Below are positions 27,253 to 35,208 of a stretch of 64,000 nt of DNA, one piece after another (positions within the stretch are counted from its first letter, which is position 1; each line of letters begins with the position of its first letter). Position numbers and translations under genes: made by a program. The stretch is from Nitrospirota bacterium (GTDB taxonomy: Bacteria; Nitrospirota; Nitrospiria; Nitrospirales; Nitrospiraceae), in the NCBI GenBank assembly GCA_040755395.1, contig JBFMAX010000009.1:82506-146505 (forward strand). Direction: 5' to 3'. The notes under the pieces were generated by a model. That model saw only the letters and a list, made by a program, of their open reading frames with translations. It was not told the origin of the DNA and did not search any database.

Positions 27253-27998
27253 CCGGTCCATCATCGGCCGGGGATGCGCCGCATCCCTATCCCGGCAAGT
27301 TGATCATCGTCGAAGGCATCGACGGATCGGGCAAGAGCACCCAGTTGCTGCTGCTGCAGAAATGGCTGGAGTCGCAGGGCCACAAGGTGTTCTTCACCGA
27401 ATGGAATTCCTCCGAATTGGTCCGCGAGACCACCAAGCGGGGGAAAAAGAACAAGACCCTGACCCCGACGACGTTCAGCCTGCTGCACGCGACGGACTTC
27501 GCCAGCCGCCTCTATCACGAGATCCTGCCGCCGTTGAAGGCCGGCATGCTGGTGCTGGCCGACCGGTATATGTACACGGCCTTCGCGCGCGACGTCGTGC
27601 GCGGCGTCTCGCCGGCCTGGGTGCGAAAGCTCTACAGCTTCGCCGTCCGTCCGGACATGGCGTTCTATTTCAAGGTGCCGATCGACGTGGCGATCGACCG
27701 GCTGCTGAGAGGCACCCGGGCGCAGTTGAAGTATTACGAAGCCGGCATGGACATGGGGCTGAGCCAGGACGTCGCCGAAAGTTTCCGGATTTTTCAGTCC
27801 AGAATCCTGGCGGAATACGACAAGATCGTGGAAGAGTTCGGGCTCATCACGATGGACGCCACCAAGGAGATCGAAACGCAGCAGAACGAGATGCGCCGGA
27901 TGGTCGCGAAGGCGTTGGAGCACTACAAGCCGCGAAGGGGCACCCATGGGAGACGCTCGCTATTTTGGCGACGGTTTGACGTACCTAAATCCGAGTGA
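27249..27998 (+). CDS. thymidylate-kinase-like protein 1, 249 aa
   Basis: This P-loop kinase of the dTMP kinase superfamily has Walker A GIDGSGKST with Lys29, and the ADRYMYTAFARD segment where dTMP kinases have DRY. The LLxATDFASRLYHE helix and the C-terminal region rich in aromatic and acidic residues differ from housekeeping Tmk. The start overlaps the Ppx/GppA stop by four bases, and the gene overlaps the next one by 53 bases, so the three are tightly coupled. Its substrate may be a nucleotide or, from context, something linked to polyphosphate. That is inference. Confidence 0.82.
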   Translation: MTGPSSAGDAPHPYPGKLIIVEGIDGSGKSTQLLLLQKWLESQGHKVFFTEWNSSELVRETTKRGKKNKTLTPTTFSLLHATDFASRLYHEILPPLKAGMLVLADRYMYTAFARDVVRGVSPAWVRKLYSFAVRPDMAFYFKVPIDVAIDRLLRGTRAQLKYYEAGMDMGLSQDVAESFRIFQSRILAEYDKIVEEFGLITMDATKEIETQQNEMRRMVAKALEHYKPRRGTHGRRSLFWRRFDVPKSE

Positions 27999-28689
27999 TT
28001 TGAAAGGAAAGCTGATCGCCATCGAAGGCACCGACGGCGTCGGTCGGTCGACCCACATCGAGTCGTTGCAGGAATGGCTGGAAGTGCAGGGCTACGGCGT
28101 GGTCACCACCGGCTGGACGCGGTCGAATCTCATGTCCAAAACGATCGAGATGGCCAAGCAGGGCAACATTCTCGACCGGTGGTCGTTCAGCCTTCTCTAC
28201 GCGACGGATTTCGCCGACCGCCTGGAACATGAAATCATCCCGGCCCTGCGCTCGGGCTTCGTCGTCCTGGCCGATCGGTATATTTACACGGCGTTCGCCC
28301 GGGATACGGTCCGCAGCGGCGACCGCCGATGGATCAGGGACGTGTTCGGGTTCGCGCTCGTGCCGGACCTCGTCTGCTATTTGCGGATCGACGTGGACAC
28401 CCTGGCGTTGAGGGTGATCGAGAGCAAAGGGATGAACTACTGGGAATCCGGGATGGATTTGAAATTGGGCGCCGATCTGTACGACAGCTTCAAAAAGTAC
28501 CAGGCGTTGCTGATCGAGGAATTCGACAAGATGGCCGAGGAGTTCGGATTCGAGGTGATCGACGCCCGTAAGCCCCCGGAGGAGATCCAGGAGGAGTTGC
28601 GGGCTAAAATCCAGCCGCTCTTGACCGGCGACGGCCGCGCGCTCCGCCGGCCCGCCCCCCCGCTTGGCGAGGTCCTGCCTCCCGCCTGA
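27946..28689 (+). CDS. thymidylate-kinase-like protein 2 with altered P-loop, 247 aa
   Basis: A clear paralogue of the preceding gene: GKLIAIEGTDGVGRST and ADRYIYTAFARDTVRSG match its partner's GKLIIVEGIDGSGKST and ADRYMYTAFARDVVRG. The catalytic P-loop Lys is replaced by Arg34, which usually cripples phosphate transfer, so this copy may be a non-catalytic subunit of a heterodimer (dTMP kinases are dimers). The C-terminus is Pro-rich and likely disordered. ATG 27946 follows AAGGGG; it lies inside the previous gene. Its stop abuts that of sixA on the other strand. Confidence 0.8.
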   Translation: MGDARYFGDGLTYLNPSDLKGKLIAIEGTDGVGRSTHIESLQEWLEVQGYGVVTTGWTRSNLMSKTIEMAKQGNILDRWSFSLLYATDFADRLEHEIIPALRSGFVVLADRYIYTAFARDTVRSGDRRWIRDVFGFALVPDLVCYLRIDVDTLALRVIESKGMNYWESGMDLKLGADLYDSFKKYQALLIEEFDKMAEEFGFEVIDARKPPEEIQEELRAKIQPLLTGDGRALRRPAPPLGEVLPPA

Positions 28690-29193
28690 TCAGGCCTTGC
28701 GCAGGGCGCGGAGCAGCCCTGGCCCCAACCACCATTGCAGGTATCCTCTGCCGGGCTTTGGAATCCCGTCGAAATGAATGAGGCAGGCGCCCGCCTTTTT
28801 GAGCGAAAGACAGGCCGCCGGCTCGCCGAAAAGCATGATCCCGGCGGTCTCGCTCAGATGGGGCTCGTGTCCGACACAGATCACACACGCATCCGCGGGA
28901 AAGGATTCCAGCAACGGGAACAATTTGTCGGGAGCGGCCCCCGGCAGCAGTTCGTCGCACAGACGAATCTCATCCTTCAACCGGAACGCCTCGTGAAGCA
29001 GTTTGGCGGTGTCATGCGCCCGTACGAACGGGCTCGACAGCAGATGGAAGGGGACAAGATCCAACCGCATCAGGCCGGAGGCCGCCTGCCGCGTCCGTGT
29101 CCGGCCCTTGTCGGTGAGGGGGCGGTCCGCGTCCCGTCCGGACCATTCCGTACGCTCCACCGCGATCCCATGACGAAAGAGCACACAATCCAT
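28690..29193 (-). CDS. sixA: SixA-type phosphohistidine phosphatase
   Basis: The 167-residue protein is a short histidine-phosphatase: catalytic VLFRHGIAV with RHG at the front, the second His in VGHEPHLSE, and the Arg in SSPFVRAHDTAKLL. SixA removes phosphate from phosphohistidine on signalling or PTS-type proteins in the cytoplasm. It is convergent with the second kinase-like gene, the two stop codons touching, and divergent from the CHAD gene. SixA, Ppx/GppA and CHAD genes are often neighbours in polyphosphate clusters, which supports a linked role. Confidence 0.92.
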   Translation of the reverse strand: MDCVLFRHGIAVERTEWSGRDADRPLTDKGRTRTRQAASGLMRLDLVPFHLLSSPFVRAHDTAKLLHEAFRLKDEIRLCDELLPGAAPDKLFPLLESFPADACVICVGHEPHLSETAGIMLFGEPAACLSLKKAGACLIHFDGIPKPGRGYLQWWLGPGLLRALRKA

Positions 29194-29202
29194 GAGGACA
29201 CC

Positions 29203-29221
29203 TAGCCCCTGGAGGGGGCTA
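29203..29221. promoter_or_regulatory. short stem-loop between sixA and the CHAD gene
   Basis: TAGCCCC (29203-29209) pairs with GGGGCTA (29215-29221) over a five-base loop. It sits upstream of both the minus-strand sixA gene and the plus-strand CHAD gene, so it could be an operator; there is no T-run. Low confidence. Confidence 0.2.
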
Positions 29222-29312
29222 CTCTACCACATCGACACAGTGGACTAAAACCATCCCGGCGTGCCTTGAAGCCTTGCGGGAGGCTTTGTTACAGTCATGG
29301 TCCCGTCACGTG

Positions 29313-30143
29313 AACCGATCGAATGCGAGCGTGGCCGTGCCGTCCCTCTCCGTCGATACCCAGGCAGCCAAGTACCAGTCGATCGTCCTTCAGGCACTGG
29401 CCGGACTGTCGGATGGAGATCGGCGTCCTGAAACCCTTCATCGCGTCAGGGTCCATTTGAGGCGACTGCAGGCCCATCTCGAGCTCGCAGGGAAGGACGA
29501 GAGCGCCGCGGTTCTGTCCCGATGTGTGTCCCGCCTCAGCCGGCTGAGAACCTTGCACGTGTTCGCCGGGTACCTCGTCCGGATCGGCGCCCCCAAGTCG
29601 GATCGCGATGCGGTTCAAGAATTGGTCGAGCTGACGTCTGCGAAGCTCCTGGAAAAGAACGTCTATGACAAGATGGAACGTGTTGTCTGGAGACATGCCT
29701 TGCCGGCGGAACCGACCAATGCCGGCTGGTTGGACAAGCGATTCGCAGCCTTGGCCCAACTCCACATGACGGTATTGGAGGAGCTTCTCGCGACGGCGTC
29801 CAAGAAGCCGCGCCGGAAACGTCTTCACGCGCTCCGCCTGCGGATCAAGTCGATCCGCTATCAGGAGGAGTGGGCTCCCGGCCGGGACCCGGCGAAAACC
29901 CGTTTCCTCGGCCGGCTGAAGGATGTGCAGACCATCCTGGGCAAGTACGAAGAGCTGGCCGAGTTCAAGAAACTGGGAGAAAAGCTCAAGCTGGAGTCGA
30001 AGCCCCGGATCGTCAAGGACTGGCGTCGAGCCCGGAAACGAGCACGGGCCGTACCGGACCGGCTCGGCTGGCTGCTGAAACGGTTGGCCATGAGGCGATG
30101 CGCCACCGAGGTTCAAGCCGCCGGCGCCGGAATGGCCGGATGA
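29313..30143 (+). CDS. CHAD-domain protein
   Basis: A basic, helical protein of about 276 residues. The CHAD hallmarks are LHRVRVHLRRLQAHLEL near the front and KRLHALRLRIKSIRYQEEW in the second half, both of the HxxRxxxRRxR type. CHAD proteins bind polyphosphate through these basic helices. The tail is very Lys/Arg-rich (WRRARKRARAVPDR). The start is uncertain: a GTG at 29313, a TTG at 29274 or a later GTG, none with a strong ribosome site. Position next to sixA and the Ppx/GppA-kinase set fits a polyphosphate-binding role. Confidence 0.82.
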   Translation, partial: NRSNASVAVPSLSVDTQAAKYQSIVLQALAGLSDGDRRPETLHRVRVHLRRLQAHLELAGKDESAAVLSRCVSRLSRLRTLHVFAGYLVRIGAPKSDRDAVQELVELTSAKLLEKNVYDKMERVVWRHALPAEPTNAGWLDKRFAALAQLHMTVLEELLATASKKPRRKRLHALRLRIKSIRYQEEWAPGRDPAKTRFLGRLKDVQTILGKYEELAEFKKLGEKLKLESKPRIVKDWRRARKRARAVPDRLGWLLKRLAMRRCATEVQAAGAGMAG

Positions 30144-30232
30144 TCCTCACGAAGCGTCGAGTGGACCGAATCGACCGAACGCCGAAGGCTCTCCTCGCCC
30201 AAGAACCGTTCGCGGTGCAGGATAAGCCACGG

Positions 30233-30598
30233 CTAGCGATCCGAAGCGGGGCGACGCTCGAGTCGATCGCCGGTCGACAGACTCTCGTCCTTGACTTGCA
30301 GCCCGATCTCGCGCAGCGCCTGCGCATAGAGCGCGCAATATTCCTTGGCCCGTGCCGGCGCTTGCTCGTATCGTTCCAAACAAGCGCGATAGGATTTGAG
30401 AAGCTGAGCCGCCTCCGTATACACCGCCGTGGCGGCTTCGGCTTGTCTGAACTGTTGGCACTGCAGCGCGGCCTCGCGGGATTGCGCGGTGTCGCCGGGC
30501 ATTTTGGCGCAGGCCGTGTCGATGTAGCGGTATCCCTCCCCGCACGCTGTCAGCAGCGAGACGCTCGCCGCGACAAGAACCGATGCGATCACTTTCAC
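30233..30598 (-). CDS. cysteine-rich lipoprotein, 121 aa
   Basis: A GTG start at 30598 behind AACAGGAGGAAGACCG begins a lipoprotein signal (VIASVLVAASVSLLTAC, the Cys at about 18). The mature chain is helical with five Cys and several Gln/Tyr (CQQFRQAEAATAVYTEAA, YRACLERYEQA, KEYCALYAQ). A longer frame reading upstream to 30886 lacks a ribosome site and is probably not used. It lies downstream of the PhoB-like gene on the same strand. Function unknown; periplasmic lipid anchor is likely. Confidence 0.7.
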   Translation of the reverse strand: MKVIASVLVAASVSLLTACGEGYRYIDTACAKMPGDTAQSREAALQCQQFRQAEAATAVYTEAAQLLKSYRACLERYEQAPARAKEYCALYAQALREIGLQVKDESLSTGDRLERRPASDR

Positions 30599-30687
30599 CG
30601 GTCTTCCTCCTGTTCTTCGGCCGCGGATAAATTCCGCGACGGCTCGCCCGCCCGTGACGGCCGTCGAACATGCATGCGCATGCCGGG

Positions 30688-31377
30688 CTAACCGGCCCGC
30701 AGTTTGTACCCCAGCCCCCTCACGGTGACGATGCATTGCGGGCGGGAGGGGTTCGCCTCGATCTTCTGGCGAAGCGCATGGATGTGCACGTCGAGGGCAT
30801 GCGCTTCCAAGGCGTAGCCCGGCCCCCACACGAGATCCAACATCTCCTGCCGCGAAAAAACCCGGCTCGGCGATTCGAGAAAGCATTGCAAGATCTGAAA
30901 TTCCTTCGGAGTGAGATCGATCTGCCGGCCCCGCACGGTGACTTCATGTCTCTCGAGATCCATGCTGATGTCGCCGATCCTCAGCACTGCGGGCGATTCC
31001 CGGCTGACTTGCTGTCTTCGAAGGATCGCCCTGATCCGGGCAACGAGTTGCGCCGGGCTCTGGCCGCACACCGTATCGTCCATTCCCAGATTGAGATCTT
31101 CGATACAGTCCTCTTCGAGGCACGCAGAGGATTGCGGCTGGAACGCGATCAGGGGGACGCCGCGGGGAATGAGGCTCTGGCGCACGTCCTGGTACCACGG
31201 AAACTGGCGATCGACGATGATCAAAAGGGGATCCTTTTCCTGGATCTCGGCCAGGACGGCGGTTTTGTGCGCGGCGACCACGACTCGATAGCCTGACTCG
31301 GCCAACCGCTGGCTCAGCGACTGCGCCAATGAGTCGCTGGCAGTCACGAGCAGAATCGGCGATTTTCCGCCGGCCAT
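30688..31377 (-). CDS. PhoB/OmpR-type response regulator with degenerate receiver, 229 aa
   Basis: The C-terminal 100 residues are a normal OmpR-type winged helix (VRGRQIDLTPKEFQILQCF, SRVFSRQEMLDLVWGPGY, DVHIHALRQKIE, TVRGLGYKL), so it binds direct repeats. The receiver is abnormal. The acidic pair after strand 1 is Thr12-Ala13 (ILLVTASDS), the invariant Lys is Gly105 (DDTVCGQSP), while the phospho-acceptor-like Asp56 remains in LIIVDRQFP. It may not be phosphorylated. TGAGGCGAAC precedes ATG 31377. A Pho-like box lies about 60 bases upstream, suggesting it controls its own gene. No sensor kinase lies beside it. Confidence 0.85.
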   Translation of the reverse strand: MAGGKSPILLVTASDSLAQSLSQRLAESGYRVVVAAHKTAVLAEIQEKDPLLIIVDRQFPWYQDVRQSLIPRGVPLIAFQPQSSACLEEDCIEDLNLGMDDTVCGQSPAQLVARIRAILRRQQVSRESPAVLRIGDISMDLERHEVTVRGRQIDLTPKEFQILQCFLESPSRVFSRQEMLDLVWGPGYALEAHALDVHIHALRQKIEANPSRPQCIVTVRGLGYKLRAG

Positions 31378-31434
31378 GTTCGCCTCACTATTTCACAATG
31401 GGGCATCACTGTAGGTCACCGGCGGCAAGAAGGG

Positions 31435-31462
31435 GTTAACCGGAAGTTAAGAAATCGTAAAC
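31435..31462 (-). promoter_or_regulatory. PhoB/PhoP box-like triple repeat ahead of the regulator (site C)
   Basis: Read on the minus strand, three hexamers related to TTAACA start at 11-base steps; on the plus strand they are GTTAAC (31435), GTTAAG (31446) and GTAAAC (31457). They lie 58 bases upstream of the regulator start codon, fitting autoregulation. Confidence 0.6.
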
Positions 31463-31659
31463 TATGCAGAAATGCGCGCGGGGCTGGAGGCCCTGGGCTA
31501 GAGATCGGAGTCTCTTCCCCCTCGCCCCGAGCTCCTTGCCTCTCGCCCAGCCTTGACTTTCATGATGCGTGGGTGGGCCGAAGGCTCATGAAGACGGTGA
31601 GAAGATTGTGGGCGCTGTCCCGGGTCGGCTGTGTGCAGGAGGACGCGCCTGATCGAGGT

Positions 31660-31698
31660 GTAACACATCTTTAACGCGATCGATACGGCGTTGAAACA
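31660..31698 (+). promoter_or_regulatory. PhoB/PhoP box-like quadruple repeat (site D)
   Basis: GTAACA (31660), TTAACG (31671), GATACG (31682) and GAAACA (31693) follow at exact 11-base steps, weakening toward the gene. They precede the second pstS-like gene (ATG 31837) with a leader of roughly 120 bases. Confidence 0.6.
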
Positions 31699-31836
31699 CT
31701 TCGCCGGTAGTGTGCGGCTGTAAACGCAGCGCATTGGCCGAGACGTGCCGTTCGTGTCGATCGGAGGATGGAAAGGCCATCCGTAACCGGATGAAACGGG
31801 CTTACGGCGCAATGTTTCCGGGACAGGGAGCGTGAG

Positions 31837-32880
31837 ATGTGCATCCGAATGACCGTTCGGGCGCTCGGGTGTTTTGCCGCGTGGGCCGCACTGGCCTGTT
31901 GGATCGCAGTTCCCTGTCAGGCCCAACTCAAACCGGAGCTGGACCTGAAGATTCCTCCGTACACGCCGGCGAGCGCCGTGTCGGGATCGCTGGTCGTGGC
32001 CGGTTCCGAGACCATGCGCCCCTTCACGCAAGGTTGGGCCAACGAACTAGGAAGGCTCTACCCGGGCGTGACGATCAAGGTTGAGGGACTGGGTTCCGAG
32101 ACCGGACCCGTGAAGCTCCTGGAACGGAAAGCCGAGATCGCCGCCATGTCGCGGCGGATGACGACCCAGGAGATCGCCGACTTCATGCAGGAGTTCGGGT
32201 ACGAGCCGACGGAAGTCCCCGTCGGGGTCGACGCGCTCGCCGTTTTCGTCCATCGGGAGAATCCGATCGCCGGGATCACGCTGCAGGAGCTTGACGCAAT
32301 CTTCTGCTTCGAAAGACGCCGCGGGATCAAGTACCCTATCGACTCGTGGGGCTTGCTCGGCCTCCACGAAGATTGGTTTGACGCGCCGATCCGTAGCTAC
32401 GGCCGCGACGGACTGTCGGGGACCGCGGCATTTTTCAAAGAACAGGTATGTGACGGCGCCGAGCTGAAGCCCGGTATGATCAAGAGTCCCGGCTCGGCGT
32501 CCGTCGTGATGGACGTGAGCAAAGACCGGCTGGGGATCGGATTCAGCGGCATCGGGTATCGCACCTCCGGCGTGCGGCCTGTGCCCTTGGCCAACGCGAA
32601 GGGCGGCCGCTATGTGGAACCGACGTTCCAGACGGCCATCGACGGAACGTATCCGTTACGGCGGAACTTTTATCTGTACGTCAACAAGCCGCCGAAAGCG
32701 GCGCCCTCTCCTCTGGTCGCCGAATTCGTGAAGTTCGCGCTCAGCCGGCAAGGGCAGGAGCTCGTGATCAAGACGGGCTACTTTCCGCTGACCACGAGCG
32801 AGATCGCCCGCCTGCTCGCGTTCTGGTCCGTTCCCGTCAACGCCGCGTCCGCCGCGCGAACGCCGAGTCCACGAAACTGA
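31837..32880 (+). CDS. second PstS-family phosphate-binding protein, 347 aa
   Basis: A signal peptide with Cys/Ala-rich core (ALACWIAVPCQAQ) leads into a PstS-like fold: VVAGSETMRPFTQGWANEL (first phosphate loop), VEGLGSETGPVKLLERKAEI (second) and SYGRDGLSGTAAFFKEQV (third). It differs from the first PstS, being closer to the PBP-like type with ETM in place of STV. The region has a Cys pair (FCFERR, VCDGAE). GGGAGCGTGAG precedes the ATG. It shares a Pho-like box and lies ahead of an unknown lipoprotein gene; it may be a high-affinity or alternative phosphate receptor. Confidence 0.88.
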   Translation: MCIRMTVRALGCFAAWAALACWIAVPCQAQLKPELDLKIPPYTPASAVSGSLVVAGSETMRPFTQGWANELGRLYPGVTIKVEGLGSETGPVKLLERKAEIAAMSRRMTTQEIADFMQEFGYEPTEVPVGVDALAVFVHRENPIAGITLQELDAIFCFERRRGIKYPIDSWGLLGLHEDWFDAPIRSYGRDGLSGTAAFFKEQVCDGAELKPGMIKSPGSASVVMDVSKDRLGIGFSGIGYRTSGVRPVPLANAKGGRYVEPTFQTAIDGTYPLRRNFYLYVNKPPKAAPSPLVAEFVKFALSRQGQELVIKTGYFPLTTSEIARLLAFWSVPVNAASAARTPSPRN

Positions 32881-32981
32881 ACCCGGCTGGACACAGCTTG
32901 TCGAACACGCCATCATCGGAACGACCGTTCCCGGGAGTGGAGCAAAACAACGTGTCAGGGCGACGGTCTCGACGGTGCTGC

Positions 32982-33704
32982 ATGCGGCCGAAAATCACGG
33001 TGTGGGTGAGCTTGTGCATCATCGCCGGCGCGGCGGGGTGCGGAACGCCGCAATTTCCCACCAAGGTGGTGTACGAGAGCGACCAGTCGTTCGTTCGGCT
33101 CGAAACCGATCAAACGGTCGCACAGGGGAATGAACACAGCCACCCGGTTTCGGTCTCCGCCGAGCAGATGGCCGCGGTCCTCGGCGGCGTCGTCGTGGAA
33201 GCACCCGTCTCCCGGATGCCCTTCTACGACGACCTGAGCCGACCGCGCCGGCATCCGGCGTTTACCGACACCGAGATCGAGTTTTTCGCCCCATTGTTGG
33301 CCGACGCGTTACAGATGGCGACGCCCGAGGAAGTGGTGACTTTTTATCAGACACGTCGGGTCTCGGCGATCCGGCGGGAGGTGACGTCCGGAGGGTTGTT
33401 TGTGAAGGGCGATCGACTCCATCTGTTCCTCAGCAATTATCGCTCGAAGACCCACTATCGAGCCGATATCGGAGTCGCCGATACGACGGATGACAGGCTC
33501 ACGCCCATGAAACCGATCGCACCGCAGGAAGGCAAACTGGATTTCGAACCGCAACACTATCGGGTGCCGTCCGCTCCCGCAGGACTGGCCCGGCTCTTTC
33601 ATTGGGACCGGCGCGAGCTCATCGTGCTCTTCCGCCAGCTTCCTCCGAGGCGCCTCTCGTCGGGGGCCGCTCCCCGTTCCGGGGACGTCTTGCCCCGGAA
33701 GTGA
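32982..33704 (+). CDS. lipoprotein of unknown function, 240 aa
   Basis: Starting at ATG 32982, the signal (ITVWVSLCIIAGAAGC) ends in a plausible lipobox with the Cys at about residue 20. The mature chain is beta-rich with many Tyr/Phe/Arg (FYDDLSRPRRHPAFTDTEIEFFAPLLADAL), and a YRSKTHYRADIG segment in the second half. A frame reading from a TTG at 32898 is less likely. The gene lies between a PstS-like and an OprP-like gene and may be an accessory of phosphate uptake across the outer membrane; that is inference from position only. Confidence 0.65.
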   Translation: MRPKITVWVSLCIIAGAAGCGTPQFPTKVVYESDQSFVRLETDQTVAQGNEHSHPVSVSAEQMAAVLGGVVVEAPVSRMPFYDDLSRPRRHPAFTDTEIEFFAPLLADALQMATPEEVVTFYQTRRVSAIRREVTSGGLFVKGDRLHLFLSNYRSKTHYRADIGVADTTDDRLTPMKPIAPQEGKLDFEPQHYRVPSAPAGLARLFHWDRRELIVLFRQLPPRRLSSGAAPRSGDVLPRK

Positions 33705-33736
33705 TCGCAGTCGCCCGCTGAATCCGCCGACGGGCG

Positions 33737-35158
33737 TCAGAAATTCCACTGCAACTGGAACCTGAGCAGATTGCCGGTCTGGAGTTGATACGGGGTCTGC
33801 ACGCAGGGGATGTTCGTGAAGAGCGGGTTGACGCAGGTGGAAGGAACGGCGCCGGCGTCCGCCGACGTGCGTTGCGTCCAGGTATACATGACGGTCAACT
33901 CGACGGCCCTGTTGAACTGATACTCCAGTCCGAGCTCGAGTTCACGGACCGAGTTGCGCGGCGAGTTCGGCTCGTGTTTCTTCCCGCCGAAGTATTCCTG
34001 GTAGCGCACGAACGGAAAAATGCTCAGGCAGTAGGTTTCGCACCGGTAGTTGTAAAAGAGCTGCAGGTAGCCGCCGCGCAAATCGCCCGTCACCACGTCG
34101 GTGCGGGCTTTGTTCAATTCGGGTCCCCGCCCGACGGTGTATTCGCCCTGAAGGCCGAACGGCTGCGGGTACAAGACGAAGTGCCACGCGACTCGTTCAT
34201 CCACGTAGTTGCCGTTGTTGGTGACGCGAGGCGAAGCCGGGGTCCCCGCCGTCAGCGACGGGTTGAGCGGCACGACCGGCGCCGTGTCCACGACGAACTG
34301 TCCGGTGTAGGCGTCCATGCCCACCTCGAAGATCTGACCGTTGGGGAATTCGTGCGGATACATGAAGTGAAACACGACGTGCTTGTTGTCGTTTCGTTCG
34401 GATTTGTTGGCGGTCTGCCCGTTGTACACCCCGATGCCCAGCATCCCGTAATCGCCGGACCCTTTCAACCCGCTGTCGACCAGCCGGCGAAAGCGCTCGC
34501 GGACGGAGGTCGGCGCGTAGTAGAGGAACAAGCCGAGATCGCGTTCGTTGAACGCGGCGCTGTTGATCGCGTCGTTGCGGTCGAACGCCAGACGGTTCTG
34601 GCTGGACTGCATGTTCTCGAACCCGAACGGCACCTTGGACTGGCCGGCCCTGATGCGCCACTCCTTGTTCTCCGTGAGAAAGAGATCCGCGTACCAATCC
34701 CGCAATTGCCCGACGTTGTTCGACCCGTCCACGGACGATGCGAAATCCGGCTGAATGTACACGAACACGCGGTCGTGCGGTTGCCCGCTGATGATCACGC
34801 GGCCGCGTCTCAGGAAGAACGTGTTGGATTTTCCGATCGACTTATCGCCCTGCTCGTTGATAAGCAACTCGTTGTTGAGGGTATGGTTGTAGCGTAATTG
34901 GCTGTATCCGCGGATGCTGATTCTTTCATACCACTTCTCGCGGACCGGCGCGTCGCCGACGCCCCGACTCTCTTCCAAAGCTTTGGCCTCCCGCTTCTCT
35001 TCCTCCGCCTTCAACTGCACCCATTCATCGATCGTAATCTGTTTTTTTTCGAGCAGGAGATCCTCGAGTTGCCCCGCCAGAACCCGGTCGCCGACCCACG
35101 CCGTTCCCAAACAGGCCACGCAGAACAGCGCCAGCCCGCACGATACCCCCCCTCTCAT
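33737..35158 (-). CDS. OprP/OprO-type phosphate-selective porin, 473 aa
   Basis: A signal peptide (SCGLALFCVACLGTAW) is followed by a short coiled helix (ITIDEWVQLKAEEEKREAKA) of the kind that precedes OprP barrels. The barrel then begins with YSQLRYNHTLNNE and has the loop pattern VRRGRVIISGQ-like FFLRRGRVIISGQPHDRVFVYIQPDF, typical of the OprO/OprP family, ending in RFQLQWNF (C-terminal Phe for barrel insertion). It is a 16-strand outer-membrane channel for phosphate or polyphosphate. A Pho-like box lies upstream on the same strand, supporting the substrate. Confidence 0.85.
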   Translation of the reverse strand: MRGGVSCGLALFCVACLGTAWVGDRVLAGQLEDLLLEKKQITIDEWVQLKAEEEKREAKALEESRGVGDAPVREKWYERISIRGYSQLRYNHTLNNELLINEQGDKSIGKSNTFFLRRGRVIISGQPHDRVFVYIQPDFASSVDGSNNVGQLRDWYADLFLTENKEWRIRAGQSKVPFGFENMQSSQNRLAFDRNDAINSAAFNERDLGLFLYYAPTSVRERFRRLVDSGLKGSGDYGMLGIGVYNGQTANKSERNDNKHVVFHFMYPHEFPNGQIFEVGMDAYTGQFVVDTAPVVPLNPSLTAGTPASPRVTNNGNYVDERVAWHFVLYPQPFGLQGEYTVGRGPELNKARTDVVTGDLRGGYLQLFYNYRCETYCLSIFPFVRYQEYFGGKKHEPNSPRNSVRELELGLEYQFNRAVELTVMYTWTQRTSADAGAVPSTCVNPLFTNIPCVQTPYQLQTGNLLRFQLQWNF

Positions 35159-35208
35159 TCACCCTCTCCCTGTCGCGCGTCGATCGGGTGGGAAAGTAAA
35201 GAAGGAGG

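Larger units (their letters stand above)
31378..31836. other. divergent control region between the regulator and second pstS-like gene
   Basis: This 459-base region carries two phased TTAAC-like arrays: one (31435-31462) next to the regulator gene and one (31660-31698) ahead of the second pstS-like gene. The stretch between them (about 31480-31640) shows no gene with a ribosome site; long open frames on the minus strand there have unlike codon use and overlap the pstS-like gene. Confidence 0.55.

Noticed and set aside
28684-28695. 12-base palindrome GCCTGATCAGGC at convergent stop codons
   Set aside because: It follows from two TGA stops facing each other with GC-rich neighbours; too short to call a site.
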